Below are positions 16,512 to 25,751 of a DNA stretch of 64,000 nucleotides, piece after piece. The notes under the pieces were generated by a model. It did no database searches. It was not told the DNA's origin and saw nothing but the letters and a program-made list of their open reading frames with translations. The DNA is from Acidobacteriota bacterium (GTDB taxonomy: Bacteria > Acidobacteriota > Terriglobia > Terriglobales > Acidobacteriaceae). A program made the translations under genes and the position numbers. The first letter of the stretch is position 1. Each line of letters opens with the position of its first letter. The stretch lies in the NCBI GenBank assembly GCA_016196065.1, contig JACPYL010000012.1, positions 558,001 to 622,000 of the forward strand, written 5' to 3'.

Positions 16512-17662
16512 GCACAGCCATCATGGCGGAATCAGTTTTTCAGAAATTCGGTGTCCGCCCCGTGATCAACGCGTGTGGTATTTACACCGACCTGGGCGGC
16601 ACTGTCTTTTCGCCGAGTGTGTGGCGTGCGATGGAGGAGATCAATCAAAGTTTTGTGCGGATGGTTGATCTGCTCGATCGCTCGGGCGAAATGATCGCGA
16701 AGATGATTGGCTCGGACGCCGCACGCGTCGTGCCCGGAGCGTCGGCCGCCATCACGCTCGGCACGGCGGCGTGCATCGCAGGCAAGGATGGCAAAGCGTG
16801 GGAACAACTTCCCGACAGCTCGGGCCTGAAAAGCGAAGTCGTCATGCAGAAGGCGCATCGTTACAAATACGACCGTATGGTCCGCATTGCCGGCGGACGC
16901 CTGATCGAAGTGGGCACTTCTCACGGAACGAGCATCGCGGAGTTCCAGAAAGCATTCAATTCCGAGACGGCGATGGTGATCTTTCCTGCGCACTTGGAAT
17001 CGAGGCCCGGCACTCTTTCGCTACGCTCCGTGAGCGCGATCGCGAAAGAGCGTGGCGTGCCATTGCTTGTGGATGCGGCGTACATGAACGATCCCACCAG
17101 CATCATGCACAGCTACATCGAGGCTGGCGCCGATCTGGTCTGTTTCAGCGCCAAGTATTTCTGGGGACCGAACTCTGGTGGCATCATCTGCGGGCGCCGC
17201 GATCTCATCGATGCTGTAGCGGGAATCGATTTCACGCGCTACGAATCGGGGCAGTACCTGACGTTCGGCCGTCCATTCAAAATGGATCGGCACACTATCG
17301 TAGCCACGGTGGTGGCCCTGCAGGAGTGGTTGGTGATGGATCACAGAGCGCGCTGGTCTGTGTACGGTGAGAGAGTGGCGGCGATGCGCGAGAGGCTGTC
17401 CGGCCTGCCTGCAATCCATACGGAAGCCAAATACTTCACCATGGACGAGCGGTTGCTCGACAATCCCGTGTCCTGCATGACCGTCGAATTTCCCGGCGGC
17501 GCCTCTGAAGCGGAAGACGTGAGCACGCAGTTGCTGATTGGCGATCCATGCATAGCCACTGTAGTCGTAGATGGTAGATTGGTCGTGGCGGTGGACACGT
17601 TGCTCGACCAGCAGCATCTCGAGATCGCAGCGCGCTTGCAGGAAATTCTGCGCCGGAGATGA
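16508..17662 (+). CDS. SelA/DgaE-like PLP-dependent enzyme (fold type I)
   Basis: A 384-residue protein. A fold-type-I PLP enzyme is indicated by VPGASAAITLGTAACIAG near residue 77, the PLP aspartate region VPLLVDAAYMND near 187 and the probable Schiff-base lysine in CFSAKYFWGPNSGGIICG near 217. The last motif matches the SelA-like group that includes D-glucosaminate-6-phosphate ammonia-lyase (DgaE); true SelA is longer, about 460 residues. A lyase acting on an amino-sugar acid or a beta-hydroxy amino acid is the best guess. Translation is coupled to the GntR gene. A selD gene sits 43 kb away, but I see no reason to link this protein to selenocysteine synthesis. Confidence 0.75.
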   Translation: MSTAIMAESVFQKFGVRPVINACGIYTDLGGTVFSPSVWRAMEEINQSFVRMVDLLDRSGEMIAKMIGSDAARVVPGASAAITLGTAACIAGKDGKAWEQLPDSSGLKSEVVMQKAHRYKYDRMVRIAGGRLIEVGTSHGTSIAEFQKAFNSETAMVIFPAHLESRPGTLSLRSVSAIAKERGVPLLVDAAYMNDPTSIMHSYIEAGADLVCFSAKYFWGPNSGGIICGRRDLIDAVAGIDFTRYESGQYLTFGRPFKMDRHTIVATVVALQEWLVMDHRARWSVYGERVAAMRERLSGLPAIHTEAKYFTMDERLLDNPVSCMTVEFPGGASEAEDVSTQLLIGDPCIATVVVDGRLVVAVDTLLDQQHLEIAARLQEILRRR

Positions 17663-17724
17663 TCGGCTAACTATTCTCAATGTCACGCCCCCTGCGCAGG
17701 TAAAATTCCGCACAGGAACTCTTC

Positions 17725-19110
17725 ATGACAAAATTCATTTCGCTCGGTTGGGGAGTTGCGTTGGCATTCTTGTGCGCGATCGCTCAGCCCGTTTGCTCCT
17801 CCGCTCAAACCGCTCCCGCTCAGTCGACTGCTGCGCCCACCAGGGAACTTGACTGGGATACTTATGTCGACAAAGTGCAGGGCGCCTGGCTGGGAAAGAT
17901 GATCGGAGTCACTTTCGGCGCGCCGTGGGAATTTCGCTATCAGAACACGCCCATCGGATTCGATATTGCCGATTGGCCGCTTTCGCCGACCCACATGAAA
18001 GACTACCGGCGACGCACTATCAGCAAACCAGGCGATTGGAATCCGATCACCAGTGAAGCCGACAACCAGACAGTCGACATTGGCCTTGATTTCGTCGTCG
18101 ATGCAGAAAAAACGCACGCCGGCATCGGCATTCCGGACAACGACGACATCTATATCAACCTCCTGTTCCTGTATTGTCTGCGGCGCTATGGGATTGATGT
18201 CGATCCGGTGACGGTCGCTCACGAATGGGACAAGAAGATTCGCCAGGTGTGGCACGCGAACGACGCAGGGCTATCCAATATTCGCAAAGGCATCCTGCCA
18301 CCTGATTCGGGGAGTCCGCGCTACAACGTGCATGCGGACGACATTGATTTCCAGATTGAAGCCGACATTTTCGGAATGATCGCTCCCGGCATGCCACAGG
18401 TTTCCAATCGATACGGCGAGCGCATGGGACACATCATGAACTACGGCGACGGCGTGTACGGCGGCCTGTTTGTTGCTGCCATGTACACGCAGGCCTTCTT
18501 CGCGAAAGACATTCGCGAAGTCGTCGATAACGGTCTGAAAGCCATTCCCGCGCAGAGTCTTTATGCGCAGACCATTCATGATGTCGTGCAATGGCACGAC
18601 CAGTATCCGAATGACTGGCTCAAGACGTGGCATCTCGTGCAGGCGAAGTGGGGCGAAGTCGATCACTGCCCGGATGGCTACAAGAAGCCGTTCAATATCG
18701 ATGCAAAACTAAACGGCGCCTACATCGTCATGGGATTGCTCTACGGCAATGGCGACTGGTACAAGACCATGACCTATGCCACGCGCGCCGGCCAGGATGC
18801 CGACTGCAATCCGTCCAATGCCGCCGGTATTCTGGGAACCCTGATTGGCGCGCACGCGATCCCGAAGGAATATACCGAACCAGTGCACAACACGTACTGG
18901 AACAGCACGCTGGCCGGCCTTCCTGACTCGTACGAAGTAGACGTGCTCGCGGGCGATACTGCGCAGGTGGGCCTGAAGATTCTGCTGGAGAATGGCGGAG
19001 AGGTTGCGTCACGTGCGGGCAAGCTGGTGTTGCTCATTCCGCAACAGCTCCCGGTTCCGCCGGCGAAACTCGAGCAAGTGAAGTGGGACGGCGACCGGGC
19101 GATCTTCTAG
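17725..19110 (+). CDS. Exported ADP-ribosylglycohydrolase-family protein
   Basis: A 461-residue protein with a clear signal peptide (LGWGVALAFLCAIAQPVCSSAQ, about 28 residues). The ADP-ribosylglycohydrolase fold is shown by VQGAWLGKMIGVTFGAPWEF near 52, the metal-binding NDDIYINLLFL near 140 and TRAGQDADCNPSNAAGILGTLIGA near 355, which supplies the paired Asp ligands. Such exported members in cluster contexts often cleave N-glycosidic or sugar-related bonds rather than ADP-ribose on proteins. It follows the SelA-like gene by 62 bp on the same strand, so it may belong to the same catabolic unit. A strong hairpin lies just downstream. Confidence 0.85.
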   Translation: MTKFISLGWGVALAFLCAIAQPVCSSAQTAPAQSTAAPTRELDWDTYVDKVQGAWLGKMIGVTFGAPWEFRYQNTPIGFDIADWPLSPTHMKDYRRRTISKPGDWNPITSEADNQTVDIGLDFVVDAEKTHAGIGIPDNDDIYINLLFLYCLRRYGIDVDPVTVAHEWDKKIRQVWHANDAGLSNIRKGILPPDSGSPRYNVHADDIDFQIEADIFGMIAPGMPQVSNRYGERMGHIMNYGDGVYGGLFVAAMYTQAFFAKDIREVVDNGLKAIPAQSLYAQTIHDVVQWHDQYPNDWLKTWHLVQAKWGEVDHCPDGYKKPFNIDAKLNGAYIVMGLLYGNGDWYKTMTYATRAGQDADCNPSNAAGILGTLIGAHAIPKEYTEPVHNTYWNSTLAGLPDSYEVDVLAGDTAQVGLKILLENGGEVASRAGKLVLLIPQQLPVPPAKLEQVKWDGDRAIF

Positions 19111-19148
19111 CGCGCGGAACAGGCTCCTCCCGTCGAATGCCAAGTCAC

Positions 19149-19178
19149 GGCCGCAGGAGCGGCAGATCTCCTGCGGCC
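19149..19178. terminator. Perfect 11-bp stem hairpin between convergent genes
   Basis: GGCCGCAGGAG (19149-19159) pairs exactly with CTCCTGCGGCC (19168-19178) across an 8-nt loop. It lies 38 bp past the stop of the ADP-ribosylglycohydrolase gene and 37 bp before the stop of the opposite NHLP-like gene. No clear T-run follows, so it may be a bidirectional stabilising or termination hairpin. Confidence 0.5.
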
Positions 19179-19215
19179 GAGCCATGGGTATTCGCACACG
19201 TGCCAATTCCTCACA

Positions 19216-19572
19216 TCAGGCAGCTTTCTTACTTTCCTCGATCGCTACCTTTCTTAGGTCGTCACGAAGATTCGCAAGCCTCGGGTACACGGACATCGGG
19301 CAGTTCTTCTGCGGGCATATCGGAGCTACCTTTCGCGCCATGGCCCCATCGATATTTCGATAGAGTGCCTTCCCCAGGCAATCGAACCGGTCCGCCAAAT
19401 CATGTATCCCTTCGTCGGTGAGTTCGGCGAAGATTTCTTCCAGCAGTCCGACTTCGCGCTTGGTTAAGCGGAAGCCCCAATCATCCAGTGTTTTCACAGG
19501 TTCTTTCAACAGCTTCTCGCGGAAAACGGAATCCGCTACTGCATTGCCAATAACTGTGATGAGTAGATCCAT
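19216..19572 (-). CDS. NHLP-clan (Os1348-like) small protein
   Basis: A 118-residue protein preceded by a consensus ribosome-binding site (AAGGAGG). The N-terminal 50 residues (VIGNAVADSVFREKLLKEPVKTL, then LTKREVGLLEEIF) resemble the nitrile-hydratase-like leader fold seen in NHLP leaders and Os1348-like proteins: an AxxDxxFRxxLLxxP motif and a second helix with TxxE. After residue 62 there is Cys 65, then a CPQKNCP segment (Cys 86 and 91) and a charged tail. It could be a RiPP-precursor relative, but no maturase, cyclase or peptidase-transporter gene is adjacent. It lies 54 bp downstream of the kinase-TPR gene on the same strand. Confidence 0.55.
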   Translation of the reverse strand: MDLLITVIGNAVADSVFREKLLKEPVKTLDDWGFRLTKREVGLLEEIFAELTDEGIHDLADRFDCLGKALYRNIDGAMARKVAPICPQKNCPMSVYPRLANLRDDLRKVAIEESKKAA

Positions 19573-19626
19573 AACTGCCTCCTTTTTTGATGGTGTGTAC
19601 TGCCAGGCCCGTCTTGCGGTTGAGTT

Positions 19627-22470
19627 CTAACGGGTTATGTTTTGCAGGGATAATTCCTGCATTTCGCGTCTAGCATCGTTGAGCAAGGGAAGCTCGTGGG
19701 CATGCTGCCGCATGCGCAGAACTTCCGTGTAGTGTTCGCTTGCAAGGTCATGTTTGTTCATCGCTCGATATACGCGAGCTAGTTGAAGATGTGCATCGAC
19801 AAGATCGGGTGGAAATCCGCCCTGCAAGGTTTCCCCTTTGTTGTGGAGAACCTGTTCCCACTCGCGGGCAGCAAGCTCCCATCGCGATTGCGCCTGGTAG
19901 GCGCTGGCCAGGCCGGCGTGAGAAAAAGCCTGCGGATACTCTTGCAGCGCCGACGTGAAAGACCTCTCAGCTTCAAGAGGCATATCGGCGGCAAGCGAGA
20001 TTTCTGCCTCGAGGTTGTGAAGGCAGCTCAGGTTCCAGGCGCTGGGAACGGACGTGCGGGAGCGATCCAGGCGGCGAAGAATCTGTCGCGCTTGATCGAT
20101 CCTGCCCGCTCGCACGTACAGAATGCCGGCATTCAGCAGGTCAAAGGTCTGCAATCCGTTCCCCGGTTCCTGGAGGATCAGTCCGGCCTGAGCGATTGCC
20201 CCGCCGACATTGCCCTGACTCAGATGAATGCGGCCGAGTAGATACCGCCGAATAGTTTGCAGCCCGCCACTCCGCGGGGGCGCCGCTTGGATTTGTTTGG
20301 CCAACATGGCTTTGGCCGAATCCAATTTTCCCTCATAGAGATCCGCCACCACCAGATTGAGTTCCTGGAGTTCGCGGTCTGTCTCCGTCGCCCGGCCGAT
20401 TCGTTGAAACTCATGCCGTGCGGTGGAAACTTCGTCCTCGGCGAGGTAGGCCAATCCCAGTCCCCAGTGCATTTGGGGCGGATCGATCCCGCGTTTCTGC
20501 GCTTCGCGAGCGGCGGCAATTGCGGCCTGGTTCTGGTTGCTATGTGCCAGATAGAACACCAGGCTCCGGAAGGCGGGTGCGGAGTTGGCGTTGAGTCTGA
20601 GGACTTCGCGCAGTTCGAGGATCGCCTTATCGATTTGGCCGGTGTCGTAGTAGGCAGCGGCGAGTTCGCGATGCGCCTCCTCATCATCGGGGTAGAGGCT
20701 GACGAGGATGCTCAGCGACTGGGCTTCGTCTTCGTATCGTTCCTGAAGGCCGTAATATCCAGCTTCGATCCTGTGCTGCTCCCGCTCCATCAGACCTTGG
20801 CGCAACTGGTAAGCGCGCTCGAGTTCCGTGACCGCTTTCTCGTTCTTGCCAACCGCTGCCGAGTAGAACTGCCCCAGCCGCAAATGTGCCATGGCAAAAT
20901 CCGGATCCAATTCCAAGGCACCTCTTAGCAAGCCTTCAATTTGTTCGTCCCTGCCTTGATCCTGAGCATCCTGGGCGCGCGAGTAAAGTTGCAGAGCCGC
21001 AAGTGAAGGCGTGGTGACTCGCGCCAGGGGGCGGCTGTTTTTCTGGATGTGGTCCAGGGATTCTCCAAGATCCTTCCGTATTTTTTTCGCCAGACTGTCT
21101 GCTCTGTCGAAAAACTGGTCTTCGCGTTCGAACCGCTCGAGTTCTGCAAATAGAAATGTGCCTTGTACTGGATCCATGGCTCGCACCGTGATCTGGAACA
21201 CCTGTCCTCTCCGTTCGGTGCTTCCGGTGAGCAACACCTGCAAATTCTCGCGCTGGCAGATTTCGCGGCCCAACCCTTCATCGATCCGCGGACTGCCATC
21301 TTTCTTCATGCGCTGCAGGACCTCGTATATCCGCGTTCGTGAAAAGACGTTGACGTAGCGGGATTGCTGGAGTGCGATGGTCAATCCCTCGCGCACGCCC
21401 TTGTCGGGAATGGCTCCATTGCCCGAAGTATCGAAATCCGAAATCAGCATCCACCCTCGTTCGGCAAGTGGAGGCGTCGAAGGCGGACTCGGGTAAATCA
21501 CGATGGCTACACCGACCATCAGAATGATGGCCGCCGCCAGCCAACGTTTCCTCTTGCCCGGTTGCGGCAGCGGTGTTGGCGTCTCGACTTCCCTGGAGAA
21601 GTCGCCTGACTGTATCCGGTGAAGATCGCCAAGTAGTTCGCGAGCATTGGCATGGCGGTGGGCCGGCGCCTTTGCCAGCGCCTTCATGATGACGCCCGCC
21701 AGCGGCTCCGGCACCAGGGGATTGAACACGCGAATTGCCGTGGGAGTTTCGTGCAGGATGCGTTCGCTCGTAGTTACGAAATTGCCTGTGAAGAATGGTT
21801 GCTGCAGCGTCAGCATCTCGTACAACACAACGCCGAGCGAGAAAACATCAGTGCGCACGTCCGGCATCTCTTCCAGCAACACTTCCGGCGCCATGTACCC
21901 GGAGGTCCCTGCTAAGGATCGGCAGGACTCGAACGTGGAACTTCGATCAGAACGCGGCAGGTGCTTCGCCAGCCCGAAGTCCAGGATCTTCACTTGCCCT
22001 TCGGGAGTCAGCATGATGTTCTCAGGCTTGATGTCGCAGTGCACAATGCCGTGGTCGTGTGCCGCGACGACGGCGGCCACGCATTGAGTTGCGATCGGGA
22101 AGAATTGCTCCAGTGTCAGAGGCTGCCGGAGCCGGCGCCGCAGAGTCTCTCCCTCGACGTACTCCATGACGAGGAAGAGTTCGCCTTGTTCTTCCAGGAC
22201 GTCGAAAATGGCCGCGATGTGTTCTGAGGCAAGAGTGGAAGCGTGCTGTGCCTCGCGAAGAATTCGACTTCTGAATACCGGATCACTCCCTAACCGGTGA
22301 GCGACACGCTTCAAGGCAACTGGACGATTCAGTTTGGTGTCTTCCGCGTGGTAGACCTCACCCATACCACCGACACCAAGCTTGGAACGGATGACATACC
22401 GGCCCACCTTGCTGCCGGTGAGGTCCTCGGGGAGAGGAAACGGTATCGGCGCTCTGCGATCGGTGCTCAT
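19627..22470 (-). CDS. Transmembrane Ser/Thr protein kinase with TPR sensor domain (non-RD)
   Basis: A 947-residue protein. The kinase domain covers about 23-290: glycine loop KLGVGGMGEVYHAED, ATP lysine in PVALKRVA, catalytic loop HCDIKPENIML, DFGLAKHL, and TSGYMAPEVLLEEMPDVRTDVFSLG. The usual HRD arginine is Cys, so this is a non-RD kinase. One membrane span follows near 310-328. Next is an alpha/beta domain with MLISDFDTSGN and VLLTGSTERRGQVFQITVRA, similar to CsgG/FlgO-like regions of related kinases. TPR repeats then run from about 470 to the end. The layout suggests a membrane signalling protein with a periplasmic TPR sensor. It is followed by the NHLP-like gene. Confidence 0.9.
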   Translation of the reverse strand: MSTDRRAPIPFPLPEDLTGSKVGRYVIRSKLGVGGMGEVYHAEDTKLNRPVALKRVAHRLGSDPVFRSRILREAQHASTLASEHIAAIFDVLEEQGELFLVMEYVEGETLRRRLRQPLTLEQFFPIATQCVAAVVAAHDHGIVHCDIKPENIMLTPEGQVKILDFGLAKHLPRSDRSSTFESCRSLAGTSGYMAPEVLLEEMPDVRTDVFSLGVVLYEMLTLQQPFFTGNFVTTSERILHETPTAIRVFNPLVPEPLAGVIMKALAKAPAHRHANARELLGDLHRIQSGDFSREVETPTPLPQPGKRKRWLAAAIILMVGVAIVIYPSPPSTPPLAERGWMLISDFDTSGNGAIPDKGVREGLTIALQQSRYVNVFSRTRIYEVLQRMKKDGSPRIDEGLGREICQRENLQVLLTGSTERRGQVFQITVRAMDPVQGTFLFAELERFEREDQFFDRADSLAKKIRKDLGESLDHIQKNSRPLARVTTPSLAALQLYSRAQDAQDQGRDEQIEGLLRGALELDPDFAMAHLRLGQFYSAAVGKNEKAVTELERAYQLRQGLMEREQHRIEAGYYGLQERYEDEAQSLSILVSLYPDDEEAHRELAAAYYDTGQIDKAILELREVLRLNANSAPAFRSLVFYLAHSNQNQAAIAAAREAQKRGIDPPQMHWGLGLAYLAEDEVSTARHEFQRIGRATETDRELQELNLVVADLYEGKLDSAKAMLAKQIQAAPPRSGGLQTIRRYLLGRIHLSQGNVGGAIAQAGLILQEPGNGLQTFDLLNAGILYVRAGRIDQARQILRRLDRSRTSVPSAWNLSCLHNLEAEISLAADMPLEAERSFTSALQEYPQAFSHAGLASAYQAQSRWELAAREWEQVLHNKGETLQGGFPPDLVDAHLQLARVYRAMNKHDLASEHYTEVLRMRQHAHELPLLNDARREMQELSLQNITR

Positions 22471-22801
22471 AGTGCCGCACCCGCATCAATGAACCCTGTG
22501 GAGCCGTCCCCGGTGATTCCGGCAAATCAAATATGGCCACGATTCAGGCCAGTACACGACGTGCGGATGATTTCCTGACTTGTCAGTCAGCCGGCGGAAC
22601 AACGGACTTCTTCTCGCGAAGGATGCTCGCGGGGGCAGGAGGAGAAACACTTCCGCCGTCCGGCCAGCACAGGTATAAGACTGACCCTGCGGACACTGCT
22701 AAGCAGTGACCTTCATCACATTAGCTTGTGCGGAGAAACGCAGAGTGCCGATCCAGGAACTACAACGAGTCGCCACGACAATCACCCGGCAGTCAGACGC
22801 A
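22471..22801. other. 331-bp intergenic region, no gene seen
   Basis: This gap lies upstream of the kinase-TPR gene and downstream of the TonB-dependent receptor, both on the minus strand. It holds a near-CRP site, AGTGA-N6-TCACA at 22705-22720, and a short GACTTGTCAGTC palindrome near 22577. I see no convincing coding frame, RNA or intrinsic terminator. Confidence 0.5.
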
Positions 22802-25705
22802 TCAGAAGCTGAACATCGCTTGCAGTTCCACGCGGCGGTTCGACGGTCCACCGGAGAATGGTCCACCCGCGAGGCCGTTCGATTTTCCAAAGAGTGGGGA
22901 ACTCAGGTTCCCGTTCGGGGTCGACAGGTTGACGCGGTTGAGTAGATTGCGCGCATTGATGCTGAACGTCAGACTGTAACGCCGGTTACTCGTCACACCG
23001 AAGCCGGGCCCGCCTCGTCCGCCGCCGCCCCCGCCGCGTGGCGGCCCGCCGCCGCCCCCGAATGGCCCCATGCTCGGCCCGCCTTGCGCTCCTGCCGCGC
23101 CTTTCTTCTCCGGCCCGAATCCAAATGTCTTCGATAAGCGCATGTTGAGCGTGAAGCGGTCCGGCCCAGTCAGCGAGTTAATCGGAATCGGAACGTACGA
23201 TTCGCCCGGAACTGCGTAGTGGCAGGGGTTAGTCGGCGACAGGCAATCGCCCGAGATGCCCGTCGCGAGCGCGGGCCGCTCGTTGAAGATCGAGTCATTA
23301 TTCAAATCCTTGCCGATCGTAACGGTGTACGGTGAGCCGGAGTTGAAAATCATGAAGGGGCTGATACGGAATCCATAGGGCATCCCCACCGACCCTCCGA
23401 GAAACAGCCGATGGCGCGTATCGAATGAGGCGCGCCCGTAATCGAGGCCAATGTCGTACGGATTCGAGGAAAAACTGGACACCCCTCCAGCATCGCTATT
23501 GGCGTAGCTCAGTGAATAGAACCCAAATAGATTCAGCTTTGTGCCCGCGCGAATATTGAAGTTGGTAATCAGTTGGTTCTGCTTGAAGAGTCCTTCGGAA
23601 ACATACTGATAAATGTTCCCCGCCAAAGGGTCAGGCCGTGGCCCGTTGGAATACGGCGTTCCCGGCGTCGGCGCATTCGCGTTCACCGAAAGAAATTGGT
23701 GGACTCCCCGCGCATTGAGATAGGAGACGGCAATGTTGGCGTTCTTGGTCAGTTGCCGCTCCACGCTCACAGCGCTCTGCAGGATGTACGGCGAATGCAA
23801 TCGCGAATTGATCTGGTAGATAGTTGGGACCGTCTGTGATGCCGGTAGATCACTCGGCGCGGGTACAGTCGGGAAAAAACTGATCGGCGCCTGGGTATCA
23901 CTCACGACGTACTCCTGCTGGATCACGCCGTTCTGACGGTCGGCGTTGAGAACCTCCCCTTGGGGAAAGCGATCGTAGAAGATTCCGTAGCCTGCGCGGA
24001 GCACGGTCTTGGCGGCATTCTTGCCGCCACCACCGATGCCCCATGCGATCGCCACGCGCGGTGCCCAGTCCGCATGGTCATGAATCGCATTCTGCGTCTC
24101 AAAACGCAATCCGTAACTGAGCGTGAGGTTAGGACGAAGTTTCCATTCGTCCTGGATATAGAGGCCCGCGTCCGCGACAGTCACAGGGATGGTCGGCACA
24201 GCGCCGGTGGGCGAGGCCTGCAGTGAAAACAGAGTCGCTCCCGGCGCCTGGGTCGCGCCGGCTGCCAGGGCTTGCAATGCTGTCTGATAGGAATAGGTGC
24301 ATGGGTTGGGCTGGCAATCTTCAACCGTAAGCGCCGGGAAACTGAAAGAACCGTTATACCCCGCACCCGAAGTATCTTCCTCGTGCACGATTCGCAGCCG
24401 TCCGCCAAATTTTATGAAGTGATTGCCCTGGGCGACGGAAGTGTAATTTTGAAATTCATAATGACTCGTGATGTCCTTCTGTAATCCGTCACTGTTCCCG
24501 CCGCCATTAAATGCGCCAATCACCTCGATCGATGGCGCAAAGCTCAACGGATTTTGCCGCTCGTTTTCCCGCATGTATTGAAATCGGGTTTCGTTCACGG
24601 CCTTCGTCCCGAGAACCTGGGTGTCGCTGACCTGGAGGGTGTGTTCGCTGGAAGCAGAATTGTACCCCGCCTCAGGCAGCGTGAATCCGCCTACTCCGGC
24701 GTTGTCTTGCGCTTCTCGAACATACTGGTAGCGCGCCGTCAGCGTATTGTTCTTGCTCACCTGATAGTCGAAGCGCGGGCTGAGATTCGTGCGCGTACGC
24801 GGGTTGGGAATATTCTCCGCCAACGTAAACGGCTGCAGATTTGCATCCAGCGCCGGCGTGTTTACGATCGCCACTTCATTGATATTGCGTCTCTGAAAAT
24901 CAAAAAAGACCGAGGCTTTCTTGCCGAGTGGTCCGCCGAAGTTCCCGTTGTAGGTGGTCGTGTAGTAAGAAGGTTTTTCCTTCACAAACGGATTGCGGGC
25001 GTTGAACGCCGAACTATTGCCCTCGACGAAAAATTGCCCGTGATATTTGTCGGTACCGGGCTTGGTGAAAACTTCGATTCGGCCATATCCCAGCCGGTCG
25101 TATTCCGACGAAAAAGGATTCTGGTTGACCCGGATTTCACGAATCGACGATTTGGGTGGAAGTTGCCCACCGGTAAATCCATCGATATAGATCTGACCGC
25201 CGTTGGGTCCGGCGGAAGGTCCGGCCAATGCCTGCAAGTCCTGCGAAAGTTCGTCAGGATCGTCCGACAGCGCATCCAGATCCGCTCCCTTGAGTACGAT
25301 GGAACTCGCGTTGTTCGACGGACTAACCTCAACCTGCGAACTGTTCTCTTGGACGTCGATCTTCTCTTGTTGCACCTGGATGTCGAGAGGAATATCGAAT
25401 TGCTGCGCCGCCCCAGCGGTGATCACAAAGCTGAGTTGCGTGAACGGTGCGAATCCACGGGCGTTTGCGGTGAGGGTATAGGTGCCCGGGGGCAATGAAG
25501 AAATTTCGTAGACTCCGCCCGTTCCGCTCTTCGCGGAGTACACCTGCCCGTTCGAACCTGTCGCAGTCACCGCAGCATTCGTGACGACAGCTCCCGAGGG
25601 GTCCGTGACTTTGCCGCGGATCGCTCCAGTCGGACTCTGTGCCCAAACCGGAACCGCGACCACCACTAGAATTGCCAGCCAGATCAATGAGAAACGATGC
25701 TTCAC
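22802..25705 (-). CDS. TonB-dependent receptor (Oar-like) with N-terminal carboxypeptidase-regulatory domain
   Basis: A 967-residue protein. The signal peptide ends around VPVWAQ (residue 23). A CarboxypepD-regulatory-like fold covers about 25-105 (TGAIRGKVTDPSGAVVTNAAVTAT cut at about 20 residues would show the motif GxVTDPSGAxVxxA). The plug region follows (SIREIRVNQNPFSSEYDRLG, then GRIEVFTKPGTDKYHGQ), and the rest is a beta-barrel ending in a terminal Phe (VELQAMFSF). A Gly/Pro-rich stretch lies near 875-905. Oar-like receptors are strongly expanded in Acidobacteria and import large or complex substrates through the outer membrane. A DUF5666 gene lies 46 bp upstream on the same strand. 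Confidence 0.9.
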   Translation of the reverse strand: MKHRFSLIWLAILVVVAVPVWAQSPTGAIRGKVTDPSGAVVTNAAVTATGSNGQVYSAKSGTGGVYEISSLPPGTYTLTANARGFAPFTQLSFVITAGAAQQFDIPLDIQVQQEKIDVQENSSQVEVSPSNNASSIVLKGADLDALSDDPDELSQDLQALAGPSAGPNGGQIYIDGFTGGQLPPKSSIREIRVNQNPFSSEYDRLGYGRIEVFTKPGTDKYHGQFFVEGNSSAFNARNPFVKEKPSYYTTTYNGNFGGPLGKKASVFFDFQRRNINEVAIVNTPALDANLQPFTLAENIPNPRTRTNLSPRFDYQVSKNNTLTARYQYVREAQDNAGVGGFTLPEAGYNSASSEHTLQVSDTQVLGTKAVNETRFQYMRENERQNPLSFAPSIEVIGAFNGGGNSDGLQKDITSHYEFQNYTSVAQGNHFIKFGGRLRIVHEEDTSGAGYNGSFSFPALTVEDCQPNPCTYSYQTALQALAAGATQAPGATLFSLQASPTGAVPTIPVTVADAGLYIQDEWKLRPNLTLSYGLRFETQNAIHDHADWAPRVAIAWGIGGGGKNAAKTVLRAGYGIFYDRFPQGEVLNADRQNGVIQQEYVVSDTQAPISFFPTVPAPSDLPASQTVPTIYQINSRLHSPYILQSAVSVERQLTKNANIAVSYLNARGVHQFLSVNANAPTPGTPYSNGPRPDPLAGNIYQYVSEGLFKQNQLITNFNIRAGTKLNLFGFYSLSYANSDAGGVSSFSSNPYDIGLDYGRASFDTRHRLFLGGSVGMPYGFRISPFMIFNSGSPYTVTIGKDLNNDSIFNERPALATGISGDCLSPTNPCHYAVPGESYVPIPINSLTGPDRFTLNMRLSKTFGFGPEKKGAAGAQGGPSMGPFGGGGGPPRGGGGGGRGGPGFGVTSNRRYSLTFSINARNLLNRVNLSTPNGNLSSPLFGKSNGLAGGPFSGGPSNRRVELQAMFSF

Positions 25706-25751
25706 CGAACACCCAATTTCTTTCTTATGAATTCTTTAGTTGCATAAAAGT

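Noticed and set aside
16508-17662. SelA (selenocysteine synthase) identity for the PLP enzyme
   Set aside because: Shorter than SelA and in a catabolic-looking operon; the DgaE-type lyase group fits better.
22705-22720. Near-CRP site AGTGA-N6-TCACA in the kinase leader
   Set aside because: One mismatch and 235 bp from the kinase start; noted only in the intergenic entry.
24554-25498. Plus-strand frame of 314 codons inside the TonB receptor gene
   Set aside because: Antisense shadow of the plug and barrel; no ribosome-binding site, Arg-rich composition.
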